Positions 34,568 to 46,308 of a DNA stretch of 64,000 bases are shown in pieces. Numbering within the stretch: position 1 is the first letter of the stretch; every line of letters begins with the position of its first letter. The DNA comes from Thalassomonas haliotis (GTDB lineage Bacteria > Pseudomonadota > Gammaproteobacteria > Enterobacterales > Alteromonadaceae). The notes below the pieces were generated by a model, which saw only the letters and a program-made list of their open reading frames with translations, did no database searches and had not been told where the DNA came from. Position numbers and translations under genes: made by a program. The stretch spans positions 5,890,001 through 5,954,000 of the forward strand of contig NZ_CP059693.1 in assembly GCF_028657945.1 (NCBI RefSeq), written 5' to 3'.

Positions 34568-37330
34568 ATGAGTGAGTTAGTTAAGCATAAACAAAGCAGT
34601 GAAAGTAAGTGTATACAAACCAGTTGCCCCTATTGCGGCGTAGGCTGCGGCGTTGATATTACAATCCAGCAGGGCGAAGCGGTTAAACTGAGCGGCACAC
34701 CCGAACACCCGGCTAATTTTGGTCGTTTATGTGTAAAAGGAACAAACTTACTGGCCACCAACCATCATCAGGGACGCTTATTGCATCCTGTGGTCCATGG
34801 TGAACAAACAAGCTGGGAAAAGGCCATAGAGACTGTGGCCGCCCGCTTTAAGCAAATCATCAAGCAACATGGCCCGGACGCGGTGGCTTTCTACGGCTCC
34901 GGCCAGCTGTTAACGGAAGATTATTATGTTGCCAACAAGCTGATGAAAGGCTATATCGGCAGCGCCAACATAGATACCAATTCGCGTTTATGTATGTCCT
35001 CTGCAGTCTCCGGTTATAAACGCGCCTTTGGCGAAGACCTGGTGCCCTGCAGTTATCAGGATCTGGAAAATACCGATCTGATCCTGTTAACCGGCTCCAA
35101 TGCCGCCTGGACCCATCCGGTGCTGTTCCAGCGCATGGAAAAAGCCAAGGCCGTCAACCCCAAGTTGCAGATCATAGCCATAGATCCCAGGCGCACCGCC
35201 AGCGCCGAACTGGCAGACTTTCATTTGCCGATAAAACCCGGCACAGATGCCGCCTTATTTAACGGTTTATTAAGCTTTTTAGCCGACAATAACGGACTGG
35301 ACCAGGCATATATAGACAGCTACACCAATAACTTCTCCGCCTGCCTTGAGCAGGCCAAACAATGGACAATCACTCAAACGGCCAGCTATTGCGATATCAG
35401 CAAAGACTTACTAACCCGTTTGTACCAGGCGTTTTTAACCAGCAAGCGGGTGATCAATTTTTTCTCCCAGGGTATCAACCAGTCCAGCTCGGGTGCCGAT
35501 AAATGTAATGCCATCATCAACTGTCACCTGGCCAGCGGGAAAATCGGCAAAGCCGGCAGCGGCCCCTTTTCCATTACCGGCCAGCCCAATGCCATGGGGG
35601 GCCGGGAAGTGGGCGGCTTGTCAAACCTGCTCGCAGCCCATATGGAACTCGACAACCCCAAACACAGGGAGCTGGTACAAGGCTTCTGGCAATCGCCGAC
35701 ACTGGCCAGCTCCCCCGGATATAAAGCCACAGATTTATTCGATAAGATTAACGAAGGCAAAGTCAAAGCCGTGTGGATCATGGCCACTAACCCCGCCGTC
35801 AGCTTACCCGACCGGACTAAAGTCGAGCAGGCCTTATCCCGCTGTGACTTTGTCGTGGTCTCAGATTGCGTCGCCAGCAACGATACCCTGGCCTTTGCCG
35901 ACATTAAATTGCCCGCCACCACCTGGTCGGAGAAAAACGGCACGGTCACCAACTCGGAACGCAGGATCTCGCGCCAGCGCAGTTTGCTAACAGCGCCGGG
36001 GGAAGCCCTCGACGACTGGAAAATTATTAGCCGGGTGGCAAAAGCCATGGGTTTTGACCTGGGCTTTAACTACCGGGGACCGGGAGACATATTTGACGAA
36101 CATGCCAGGCTCACCGCCTTTAACAATAACGGCGAACGGGCGTTGGACTTATCCGGGCTAACCGGGCTGACAAGCGCCGAATATGACCGGCTAAAACCGG
36201 TTCAGTGGCCGGTGAATGCCAAATATCCCCAGGGCTGCCCCCAGGTACTGGCCGATGGCAACTTTTTTACCGACAATGCCAGGGCCAACTTTATTGAAAT
36301 TATCCCGGCCCCGCCAAAACTGGCCTGCTGTACAGATCACCCTTTTAGCCTAACCAGCGGCCGCTTGCGGGATCAATGGCATACCATGACACGTACCGGC
36401 AAAGCGAATATCCTGGCGGAGCACACCAAGGCCCCGGAAATCACCCTTAACCCCGAAGATGCCCGATCGCTGGATGTCGCCGAAGGGGATATGATCAGAG
36501 TCAGCAATAAAACCGGCGTGATTTATTTGCAGGCAAAACTCTCGGACTCTGTTGCTGCCAAACAAGTATTTGTTCCCATCCACTGGAACCGGGAATTTGC
36601 CTCTTCCGCCGTTGCCAATCAATTGTTTGCCGCCATTGTCGACCCCATCTCCGGGCAGCCGGAATTCAAACAAACGCCGGTGCAACTGGAAAAAGCCGTT
36701 ATTAAACAATATGCGCTGCTCTACAGTCCGCAGCCCCTGAAAAATTTCACTGCCGGCTTAGCCAAAGGTTGCCATTGGGTGCAGCACCTGGGGGTACAGG
36801 GGCCTGTCTACCACTGCTATTTTGAGCAGAAAATCACGGATTTGGCCGGACAGCTAAAACAGCATATCAGCCGGAGCATCCGGGACGGCGCTTCACAGGA
36901 AACACAGGCAGAAAACAGCTGGCTAAGTTATCAAAATGAACACAGCAGCCAGCATATTGCCTTAGGGGGCGAAGGTTTTAACGCTTTTGTCTTTATCAGT
37001 GATAAGCCAATTAGGCTCGATGACAGCTGGCTCAACGAATTATTGCAAAATCAAGAAACCAGTGCCGAGCAGATAAATGCCCTGCTGCGGGCCAAAGCCC
37101 CGAAAAACCGGGGACGGAAAATCTGTTCGTGTTTCAGCGTCTATGAGCACGATATCATTGAAGCCATACAAAACGACGGCATCAACAGCGTCGATGCCTT
37201 AGGCTCAGCACTGAAATGCGGCACCAACTGCGGCTCCTGCAAAACCGAGCTCAGCAGCCTGCTCCGGGAACAGGAAGCAATAGTACAAACCTTCATCCCA
37301 TCGGATGAGCCTGACGAGGTTATTACATGA
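34568..37330 (+). CDS. nasA: Assimilatory nitrate reductase catalytic subunit
   Basis: 920 aa. It reduces nitrate to nitrite in the cytoplasm using bis-MGD molybdenum. The N-terminal 4Fe-4S site is 'SCPYCGVGCGVDI' (Cys20, 23, 27) plus 'RLCVKG'. Molybdopterin oxidoreductase motifs include 'NTDLILLTGSNAAWTHP', 'MATNPAVSLPD' and 'SGRLRDQWHTMTRTGK'. The C-terminus carries a BFD-like [2Fe-2S] domain ('ICSCFSVYEHDI', 'CGTNCGSCKTEL'), the usual electron entry in NasA of this type. It overlaps cobA by 4 bp. Confidence 0.96.
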   Translation: MSELVKHKQSSESKCIQTSCPYCGVGCGVDITIQQGEAVKLSGTPEHPANFGRLCVKGTNLLATNHHQGRLLHPVVHGEQTSWEKAIETVAARFKQIIKQHGPDAVAFYGSGQLLTEDYYVANKLMKGYIGSANIDTNSRLCMSSAVSGYKRAFGEDLVPCSYQDLENTDLILLTGSNAAWTHPVLFQRMEKAKAVNPKLQIIAIDPRRTASAELADFHLPIKPGTDAALFNGLLSFLADNNGLDQAYIDSYTNNFSACLEQAKQWTITQTASYCDISKDLLTRLYQAFLTSKRVINFFSQGINQSSSGADKCNAIINCHLASGKIGKAGSGPFSITGQPNAMGGREVGGLSNLLAAHMELDNPKHRELVQGFWQSPTLASSPGYKATDLFDKINEGKVKAVWIMATNPAVSLPDRTKVEQALSRCDFVVVSDCVASNDTLAFADIKLPATTWSEKNGTVTNSERRISRQRSLLTAPGEALDDWKIISRVAKAMGFDLGFNYRGPGDIFDEHARLTAFNNNGERALDLSGLTGLTSAEYDRLKPVQWPVNAKYPQGCPQVLADGNFFTDNARANFIEIIPAPPKLACCTDHPFSLTSGRLRDQWHTMTRTGKANILAEHTKAPEITLNPEDARSLDVAEGDMIRVSNKTGVIYLQAKLSDSVAAKQVFVPIHWNREFASSAVANQLFAAIVDPISGQPEFKQTPVQLEKAVIKQYALLYSPQPLKNFTAGLAKGCHWVQHLGVQGPVYHCYFEQKITDLAGQLKQHISRSIRDGASQETQAENSWLSYQNEHSSQHIALGGEGFNAFVFISDKPIRLDDSWLNELLQNQETSAEQINALLRAKAPKNRGRKICSCFSVYEHDIIEAIQNDGINSVDALGSALKCGTNCGSCKTELSSLLREQEAIVQTFIPSDEPDEVIT

Positions 37331-38199
37331 ATTCAGGTTTTTTCACGCAAAGCTGGTTGCGTTTAAACGGCTTTGTTACTCAAGTGCAGCACAAACTAGT
37401 AAAAGGAGAATTACCAGCCAAGACAAAAACTCAGCTAAAACGGCGCCGGGGTTGCGTTTATCTCATTGGCGCCGGCGCCGGCGATGTTGAACTGCTGACG
37501 GTCAAAGCCTACCGTTTGTTGCAACAGGCAGATATCGTCTTATACGACTGGCTTGCCAATAAGGAGATACTCAAGATTTTACCGGCAGAAACCGAAACGG
37601 TTTTTGTCGGTAAAAGAGCCGGCCACCACAGCATGCCCCAGGAAAAAATTTGCCAGCTGTTAACAGCACATGCCCTCAAGGGTAAACGTGTGGTACGTTT
37701 AAAAGGCGGAGATCCCAGCATATTCGGACGTTTAAATGAAGAAACCCGGACACTGTCCGAGCATGATATTCCTTTTGCTATCATACCGGGCATAACCGCC
37801 GCCAGCGGCTGTGCCGCCTATAGCGGTATCCCCTTAACCGAACGCGGCTGCAGCCAGTCGGTGCGCTTTGTTACCGCCCACTTTAAAAACCCGGCAGAAC
37901 AGCCCAACTGGCAAAACCTGGCTTCAAGCAAGGACACCCTGGTCTTTTATATGGGTTTAAACCGTATAGAGGATATCGCCGGACACTTGACAGGTCATGG
38001 TATGGATAGAGAAGTCCCCATGGCTATCATAGATCAGGGCACCACCGCAGAACAGCAGGTGTGTTACGGCAAACTCGGCAATATCGCTCAGCAAAACCTA
38101 TGGCAAAGCTTTACCGGACCAGCCCTGATCATTGTTGGTGAAGTGGTCAATAAACGGCAAAAGGTTAGCTTGCCCCTGCTGGCAAAGCAGCCCCCATAG
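37327..38199 (+). CDS. cobA: Uroporphyrinogen-III C-methyltransferase
   Basis: 290 aa. Two SAM-dependent methylations give precorrin-2, the precursor of the siroheme needed by NirB. Signatures: 'VYLIGAGAGDVELLTVKAYRLL', read in two parts at about residues 43-64, 'VVRLKGGDPSIFGR', 'IPGITAASGCAAYSGIPLTER' in parts, and 'VFYMGLNRI'. About 40 N-terminal residues precede the core domain. It is translationally coupled to nasA, so cofactor and enzyme are made together. No oxidase/chelatase domain is fused. Confidence 0.94.
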   Translation: MNSGFFTQSWLRLNGFVTQVQHKLVKGELPAKTKTQLKRRRGCVYLIGAGAGDVELLTVKAYRLLQQADIVLYDWLANKEILKILPAETETVFVGKRAGHHSMPQEKICQLLTAHALKGKRVVRLKGGDPSIFGRLNEETRTLSEHDIPFAIIPGITAASGCAAYSGIPLTERGCSQSVRFVTAHFKNPAEQPNWQNLASSKDTLVFYMGLNRIEDIAGHLTGHGMDREVPMAIIDQGTTAEQQVCYGKLGNIAQQNLWQSFTGPALIIVGEVVNKRQKVSLPLLAKQPP

Positions 38200-38449
38200 A
38201 CTAAGCTTAAACAAAACTGAGTATTATTATCGTTAAAATCAGGGGGCTGGCAATAAAAGCGACCAATACAACGCGACACAACACCAGCAAGCAATAACAA
38301 CTAAAGCAGTTTTTTCAGGAAAAACAAAAAATCACGCACAGCAAAGGGACTTATCATGCATTTATTGTTCAACCGGCATTTTTTTACCTTAATTAACGCC
38401 CGCCAAGGCAGATACAGAGGCCTGAACCTCGTCTTTACAACACAAATCC

Positions 38450-38463
38450 TTGATATATATCAA
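38450..38463. promoter_or_regulatory. FNR box (upstream copy)
   Basis: TTGATATATATCAA equals the FNR consensus TTGAT-N4-ATCAA, embedded in a 22-bp perfect palindrome (38446-38467). Its centre is 49 bp upstream of the second box. Confidence 0.8.
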
Positions 38464-38498
38464 GGATTTCTCCCAAATAAGCTCCAGCCAGATACAGC

Positions 38499-38512
38499 TT
38501 GATTTAAATCAA
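38499..38512. promoter_or_regulatory. FNR box (promoter-proximal copy)
   Basis: TTGATTTAAATCAA is a second perfect FNR consensus. A 49-bp centre-to-centre spacing corresponds to the common -90.5/-41.5 arrangement, so this copy is the likely class II activating site. Confidence 0.82.
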
Positions 38513-38664
38513 CTTGTTTTATCCGGCCCGTGAGAAAATATCGGCCATAAAAATAAAAACCTGGGCTTACAGCCCTGCGGTTAATAATAAGCTGTCAATA
38601 GCGCAAGTTCGCTAATGTACTAATATACAAAAGTATTCTTAACACTAATGTCAAAGGAATAACT

Positions 38665-39867
38665 ATGAAATCTCTCGTAAATACGTTATCCACCTCCTTA
38701 ATCGCAGCTGCGGTATTAACCGCGCCGGTAACCTTTGCAGGACAAACTGCAATTGCCGACGGTGTGAAAAAAGCCCTGGGCGACAGTAAAGTCAACCTCA
38801 GTTTCCGCGCCCGCTTTGAAAATGTCGACCAGGACAATATCCAAGATGATGCCAGCGCCCTGACCCTTAAAAGCCGGCTCACGGTAAAAACCGGCGCCTA
38901 TAACGGTATATCCGTTGCCGCCGAAGTAGATAACGTGACGGCAATAGTGGAAGACTATAACAGCACCCGTAACGGTGAAACCAAATACCCTAAAATCGTC
39001 GATCCGGAAGGAACTGACGTCAACCAGCTCTACCTGAAATTTAAGGGCGAGAAGACCAGCTTTACCGCCGGCCGTCAGCGTATTCTCCACAGCGGCCAAC
39101 GTTTTGTCGGTGGTGTCGGCTGGCGCCAGAACGAGCAAACCTATGACGGCTACCGTTTAGCCTATAAAGCAAACGATGCTTTCACCCTGGATTACAGCTA
39201 TGTCTATAACATCAATAAGATCTTCGGCCCACGCGGCAGCGCAGCAGACGAAGACGGTGAATTCCACCTGGCCAATGCAATGTACAAGGTCAACAAAGAC
39301 CATAAACTAAGCGGTTTTGCTTACCTGCTGGAATATGAAGACAATGACGATAAATCCACTTCAACCTACGGCATCCAGTATAACGGTAACTTCGGCGGCA
39401 TTATTGCCAACGCCAGCTATGCCAGACAAAGCGACTATAAAGACAGCACAAAAGACTTCGATGCCGATTACCTCAACCTGGAGCTGGGCACTAAATTAGG
39501 CCAGGTAAAAATATTGGCGGGTTACGAGCTATTAGGCAGCGACAACGGCGTCGGTTTCACCACCCCGCTGGCCACCTTGCATAAATTCCAGGGTTTTGCC
39601 GATCAATTCCTAGCCACCCCGGGCAATGGTATCGAAGATATTTACTTTACCGCCAAAACCAGGGTTTCCGGCATTAAATTAAGCGCCACCTATCATGATT
39701 TTTCTGCCGATGAAGGCAGTGCCGATTGGGGCTCTGAAATCGACCTGGTGGCCGCCTATGCCGTCGATAAAAACTATAGCGTATTATTAAAATACGCCAG
39801 CTATGACGCCGATGACCATGGTTCAGACACAGATAAAATCTGGTTCCAGGTAGCAGCTAAGTTCTAA
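38665..39867 (+). CDS. Outer-membrane beta-barrel porin, alginate-export-like family
   Basis: 400 aa with a signal peptide (cleavage after 'APVTFA', near residue 26). The mature protein has alternating aromatic/hydrophobic strands ('VNLSFRARFENVDQDN', 'ALTLKSRLTVKTGAYNGISV', 'TSFTAGRQRI', 'YDGYRLAYKANDAFTLDYSY') and ends in Phe, as outer-membrane barrels do ('IWFQVAAKF'). 'GRQRILHSGQRFVGGVGWRQNEQTYDG' (in parts) is typical of the alginate-export porin-like group. Paired FNR boxes suggest low-oxygen induction. Position after the nitrate genes hints at anion passage, but the substrate is not shown by sequence. Confidence 0.85.
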   Translation: MKSLVNTLSTSLIAAAVLTAPVTFAGQTAIADGVKKALGDSKVNLSFRARFENVDQDNIQDDASALTLKSRLTVKTGAYNGISVAAEVDNVTAIVEDYNSTRNGETKYPKIVDPEGTDVNQLYLKFKGEKTSFTAGRQRILHSGQRFVGGVGWRQNEQTYDGYRLAYKANDAFTLDYSYVYNINKIFGPRGSAADEDGEFHLANAMYKVNKDHKLSGFAYLLEYEDNDDKSTSTYGIQYNGNFGGIIANASYARQSDYKDSTKDFDADYLNLELGTKLGQVKILAGYELLGSDNGVGFTTPLATLHKFQGFADQFLATPGNGIEDIYFTAKTRVSGIKLSATYHDFSADEGSADWGSEIDLVAAYAVDKNYSVLLKYASYDADDHGSDTDKIWFQVAAKF

Positions 39868-39891
39868 CCTAAACTTAACATCAGCCTCAGC

Positions 39892-39923
39892 AACCATGCC
39901 GGTTACCCGGCATGGTTTTTTTC
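39892..39923 (+). terminator. Rho-independent terminator after the porin gene
   Basis: An 11-bp stem, AACCATGCCGG (39892-39902) with CCGGCATGGTT (39907-39917), has a 4-nt loop and is followed by a run of Ts. Confidence 0.92.
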
Positions 39924-40028
39924 TTTCCCCTGCCCGGTATAAACGAAGAAAATCCGTGTAATCTTGCCAACCCCGGATTAGAATAGCCTGCTTTAATTTC
40001 ACCGCCCGGCTATTAAAAGGTTACTCCC

Positions 40029-40610
40029 TTGCTGTTAATGATCGACAATTACGACTCTTTTACCTTTAACCTGGTGCATTATTTCCAGTCCCTGGGACAA
40101 GAAGTAGTGGTTAAGCGGAATGATGAACTCAGCTTGAAGGACATAGCCGATCTTGCCCCCGACTATATAGTGATCTCCCCGGGGCCCTGCACCCCGGATG
40201 ATGCCGGTATCTCACTTGAGCTCGTCGCCCGCTATGGCGGTAAAATTCCCCTGCTGGGCGTCTGCCTGGGACATCAATGTATCGCCCAGCATTTTGGCGC
40301 TAACGTTGAAAAGGCGGCTGAAGTCATGCACGGTAAAACCAGTAAAATAGCCCACAACAACCGGGAGCTGTTCAAAGGACTGAAAAACCCTTTACAGGTT
40401 ACCCGCTATCATTCGCTGACGGTCAACCCGGATACCCTACCCGAATGCCTGGAAGTCAGTGCCTGGTATGATAATCAGGATACCAACAAGAGAGAAATCA
40501 TGGCATTGCAACACAAAGCACTTGCCATTAGCAGTGTCCAGTTTCATCCCGAATCGGTATTGACCGAGCAGGGACATAGCCTGCTGGAAAACTTTTTAAA
40601 GCGGTATTAA
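40029..40610 (+). CDS. pabA: Aminodeoxychorismate/anthranilate synthase glutamine amidotransferase component
   Basis: 193 aa. It supplies ammonia from glutamine to the chorismate-converting partner in folate (or tryptophan) synthesis. The TTG at 40029 is preferred because AAAAGG lies 8 nt upstream and it restores the usual '[11 protein letters not shown]' N-terminus. The ATG at 40038 is too far from that box. The triad is visible: Cys79 in '[10 protein letters not shown]' and His/Glu in 'QFHPESVLT'. Nearness to the argD-type gene matches the pabA-argD neighbourhood of E. coli, favouring pabA over trpG. Confidence 0.92.
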   Translation: MLLMIDNYDSFTFNLVHYFQSLGQEVVVKRNDELSLKDIADLAPDYIVISPGPCTPDDAGISLELVARYGGKIPLLGVCLGHQCIAQHFGANVEKAAEVMHGKTSKIAHNNRELFKGLKNPLQVTRYHSLTVNPDTLPECLEVSAWYDNQDTNKREIMALQHKALAISSVQFHPESVLTEQGHSLLENFLKRY

Positions 40611-40717
40611 ACCAAGCAAAAACGCAAGTGAATTCCTTTTTTACAAAAACTTATGTTACCTTGGCTGCAACAAATATTTAAACCTTGCTTTAGGTAAAGA
40701 CAAATTGCACTTTAACT

Positions 40718-41863
40718 ATGTTGATTTTTGAAAATAACAAGACCCTGGCTAAGCTTTATCAACGGGCACTGAGCTTATATATCAGTAAAGAGTTTGCCAA
40801 CAAAGCCTTCGGCCAGGTAAACCAGACCCCGAAACAACATAGCGAACAAACCTTCAGCCGCCGGGAATTATTAGCCGTTGAAGAGCAGGCCAAACAGGAA
40901 AAAATCATCGCCGAACACGGCGAAAAATATTTTCGCGACCAGGTGATGTCGGCTTTTTTCAGTAAGCTGACCACAGAAGTGATGGCGGAATTTGATCAAA
41001 AAGAGAGCTTTTACCGGCATTTTCTCAACCTTGAAGACGCCGCCCCGACCATTTTGGAGATCCTGTCACTGCCCTCGGCCTCAGTAAACCGTATTACCCC
41101 GCTGATCAAATTACTGCCCTGGCTGGCAAGTGATTTAATTAACCTGGTAAACAAACCCCAATACCGCAAAAGAGCCGATGTCAAAGTCAGCGATCCCAAC
41201 CTGGCCATTAGTTATGTCGGCCTGGACAACCTCAAGCTGATAGTACCCACTTTTATTCTCAAACATACCCTGCCGATCACCACAGATCCCTACCCGTTAA
41301 TGAAAAGAAAGCTTTGGAATGACAGCCTGTCGGTGGCCCTGGCCGCCAAAGTACTGGCAGAGCATAAAAAACTGGACTGGTACAGTGCTTTTGCCGCCGC
41401 TATCCTCTCTAATATCGGCTATCTCACGGTGATCACCTGTTTTTTAAGCAAGTACAATGAAATGCATAATGCGGCATTACGCCAGGCATACGAGAGCCGG
41501 GACAAACGCCTGCATGACTTACTGGTTCAGGCTGAAATATCACCGGAATTACTGCTCAAAATGATGACAGAGCACAGCAGCAAGGTCGGTGCCGATCTGA
41601 TCGAACTGATGCGTTTTGACCGCCTGGAAGTCACAGAGCCGGTTTTTGATCTCGCCTATGGCAGCGATCTACAGAAAATGTCGCCGGTGGCGCAGGTTGT
41701 AGCCAAGGCGCGCACCTATGTTGCCTACCGCTCCCTGGCCAGGGAAGATCTGATTGATAAAAAGGAAGCCAAGGCCTTATTAACCGCGGTAGATTTTAGC
41801 CCGAAAGAGATTGCCCTGCTGAAAAAAAGCGATATCGATCACATCAAATTAAATTTCAATTAA
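40718..41863 (+). CDS. HDOD-domain signalling protein
   Basis: 381 aa. After a charged N-terminal helix region (residues 1-95), the HDOD domain begins near 'ILEILSLPSASVNRITPLIKLL' (in parts), with 'LIVPTFILKHT', 'LWNDSLSVALAAKVLAEHKK' and 'AAILSNIGYLTVITCFL'. HDOD domains resemble HD phosphohydrolases but lack the metal-binding residues and act as scaffolds in stress or cyclic-di-GMP signalling. The ribosome binding site is weak. The target is unknown. Confidence 0.8.
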   Translation: MLIFENNKTLAKLYQRALSLYISKEFANKAFGQVNQTPKQHSEQTFSRRELLAVEEQAKQEKIIAEHGEKYFRDQVMSAFFSKLTTEVMAEFDQKESFYRHFLNLEDAAPTILEILSLPSASVNRITPLIKLLPWLASDLINLVNKPQYRKRADVKVSDPNLAISYVGLDNLKLIVPTFILKHTLPITTDPYPLMKRKLWNDSLSVALAAKVLAEHKKLDWYSAFAAAILSNIGYLTVITCFLSKYNEMHNAALRQAYESRDKRLHDLLVQAEISPELLLKMMTEHSSKVGADLIELMRFDRLEVTEPVFDLAYGSDLQKMSPVAQVVAKARTYVAYRSLAREDLIDKKEAKALLTAVDFSPKEIALLKKSDIDHIKLNFN

Positions 41864-42125
41864 TTTTGATTAATTATGAAAGCCAGGCCGCCCGGATATT
41901 TTTAAAGGCAGCTATTAAGGCGGGGGCGGAAGTTATATTTCCGCCTCGCAGCCGGGCAAAATAATTATGCAACTTAACTGAATAAAAACAGCAAACCCCC
42001 TATTTATCAAGGGCTAGAGCAAGATTTCACAAGACATAATTGCATTATTCTGACATACTAGCCGTCTATTTTTTATCTGTTATAGCAAAAGAGATAACAG
42101 TCTCTGTAAACATGAGGATTAGTAA
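41864..42125. other. Intergenic region upstream of the arginine catabolism operon
   Basis: 262 bp with one clear hairpin, GGCGGAA (41925-41931) with TTCCGCC (41939-41945), which may end the HDOD transcript. The promoter of argM must be here, but no sigma-54 element and no convincing ArgR pair was found. Confidence 0.4.
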
Positions 42126-43343
<1,218 letters not shown>

Positions 43344-43409
43344 TCGCCTGAGCTTATCGCTTACCGGTATTAGCCGGTAAGCGCCCTTTTCACCGATTGA
43401 GAAAATTCT

Positions 43410-44426
43410 ATGATTATTATACGCCCTATTCAAAACAGCGATTATGAGTCACTGCACCGTATAGCTGTCGAATCAGGACACGGTTTTACATCACTGCCGG
43501 TTAATGAAGAGTTATTGAGAAAACGCATCGCGCGTGCCGAAGCATCTTTTACCAAAGAAGCAACTCAACCGGGAGATGAAGGATACCTTTTTGTGATGGA
43601 AGATACCGAAACCGGTACGGTTGTCGGCACCAGCGGCATCGAAGCGGCGGTTGGCCTGGATGACGCTTTCTATCACTATCACCTGGGCAAGGTGGTACAC
43701 AGCTCGCGCGAATTAGGTATTTACAACACGGTGGAAACGCTGGCCCTGTGTAACGATTACACAGGTGCTTCCGAAATCTGTACCTTATTTTTAAGCGAAG
43801 GTCACAGAAAAAACAATAACGGCCGCTTTCTTTCTCGGTTCCGTTTCCTGTTTATTGCCGAGCATAGCGAACGTTTCTCCGAGACAGTGATCGCCGAAAT
43901 GCGCGGCGTCTCAGACGAGCATGGCCGCTCGCCTTTCTGGGACTGGCTCGAAGAGCACTTCTTCTCGCTTGACTTTCCAACGGCAGATTACCTGACCGGC
44001 ATAGGCAAAAAAGAGTTTATCGCCGAACTTATGCCTAAATACCCGATTTATGTCAACCTGCTCAGCAACGAAGCGCAAAAGGTGATCAACAAGGTACATA
44101 CCAAAACCGTACCTGCCCTGCGCCTGCTGGAAGCGGAAGGTTTTGCCCGCCGCGGTTATGTCGATATTTTCGACGGCGGCCCTACGGTAGAAGCCACACG
44201 GGAATCGATCAAAACCGTGCGCGACAGCAACAAATGCCAGGTGATTATCGGCGAGGCCAGCGACACGGAAAATTATATTATCTGTAATACTAAGGTTGAA
44301 CAATTTAGAGGGGTACAAGTGAGTGCCTCGTTAAGAGCCACCGCCAACCAGGTGGTGATCAGCCAGGAAGCAGCAGATGCATTACAGGTAGGCGAAGGCG
44401 ACTGGGTGCGCCTGATAGCTAACTAA
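43410..44426 (+). CDS. astA: Arginine N-succinyltransferase
   Basis: 338 aa, the usual length. First step of arginine degradation to glutamate: succinyl-CoA plus arginine. Signatures: 'MIIIRPIQNSDYESLHRIAVESG' in parts, 'LCTLFLSEGHRKNNNGRFLS'-type central segment (residues about 129-148), 'FFSLDFPTADYLTG' and 'RGYVDIFDGGPTVEA'. It follows astC by 66 bp and ends inside a short tandem repeat. Confidence 0.95.
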   Translation: MIIIRPIQNSDYESLHRIAVESGHGFTSLPVNEELLRKRIARAEASFTKEATQPGDEGYLFVMEDTETGTVVGTSGIEAAVGLDDAFYHYHLGKVVHSSRELGIYNTVETLALCNDYTGASEICTLFLSEGHRKNNNGRFLSRFRFLFIAEHSERFSETVIAEMRGVSDEHGRSPFWDWLEEHFFSLDFPTADYLTGIGKKEFIAELMPKYPIYVNLLSNEAQKVINKVHTKTVPALRLLEAEGFARRGYVDIFDGGPTVEATRESIKTVRDSNKCQVIIGEASDTENYIICNTKVEQFRGVQVSASLRATANQVVISQEAADALQVGEGDWVRLIAN

Positions 44427-44454
44427 CTAGCTAACTAGCCAACTAGCCAACTAA
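44423..44454. repeat. Four tandem 8-bp repeats overlapping the astA stop
   Basis: CTAACTAG, CTAACTAG, CCAACTAG and CCAACTAA follow directly on one another. The repeats contain stop triplets in more than one frame and include the astA stop at 44424-44426. Confidence 0.85.
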
Positions 44455-44494
44455 CACAAGTTTTCATTAATGCACGCTTTGCTGTGCTAAATAA

Positions 44495-45988
<1,494 letters not shown>

Positions 45989-46308
45989 TCCGGCAGGCTA
46001 AAACGTATTATTTCTGATGCACTTAAGCTACACCAGACAAACAGCCGGGCTGCGGCCCGGCTTTTTTAAGAACATAGACCAAATCTGATTTCTTGTCGGA
46101 TTTTTTGCATGCCCGTTTATCGCTGTTTCTGTCCTTACTTTAAATAAAAACTTTAGGGTAAAACTTTCAGATAGAAGTTTTAAAGTAAAAACTTTAAAAT
46201 CACCGCTTTAAAATCATAGCGCACTCAGCCCCGGCCTGGCCTGCAACCCCGGATTCAACCTTTTTATTTACTGAAGTTATTCTTTTTAAGCATTACTAGG
46301 ATATGATT
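45989..46308. other. Gap between astD and the DUF1338 gene
   Basis: Besides the terminator listed separately, the gap has a run of AAACTTT-type words, direct and inverted. It includes a perfect 9-bp hairpin, TTTTAAAGT (46178-46186), loop AAAA, ACTTTAAAA (46191-46199). No gene is seen. Confidence 0.5.
46043..46067 (+). terminator. Rho-independent terminator after astD
   Basis: An 8-bp GC stem, AGCCGGGC (46043-46050) with GCCCGGCT (46055-46062) and loop TGCG, is followed by six Ts. Confidence 0.92.

Larger units (their letters stand above)
38200..38664. promoter_or_regulatory. Control region of the porin gene
   Basis: This 465-bp gap contains the two FNR boxes listed separately. If the downstream box is centred at -41.5, transcription would begin near 38547 with an A/T-rich -10 ('GAAAAT') at about 38533. 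A 48-codon frame at 38356-38502 overlaps the boxes and is not taken as a gene. A distant CAGCCCCC/GGGGGCTG pair lies just after cobA. Confidence 0.55.

Noticed and set aside
34568-37330. Respiratory or periplasmic nitrate reductase (NarG/NapA) for the gene called nasA
   Set aside because: No Tat signal, a C-terminal [2Fe-2S] BFD-like domain, and operon membership with nirBD and cobA point to the assimilatory enzyme.
38356-38502. 48-codon frame with a GGGA box before the porin gene
   Set aside because: Both FNR boxes lie in or at the end of it and the product has no recognisable features; regulatory DNA is the better explanation.
41940-42060. AT-rich words resembling half ARG boxes upstream of astC
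   Set aside because: No paired 18-bp boxes with TGAAT/ATTCA symmetry were found, so ArgR control is not supported from sequence.
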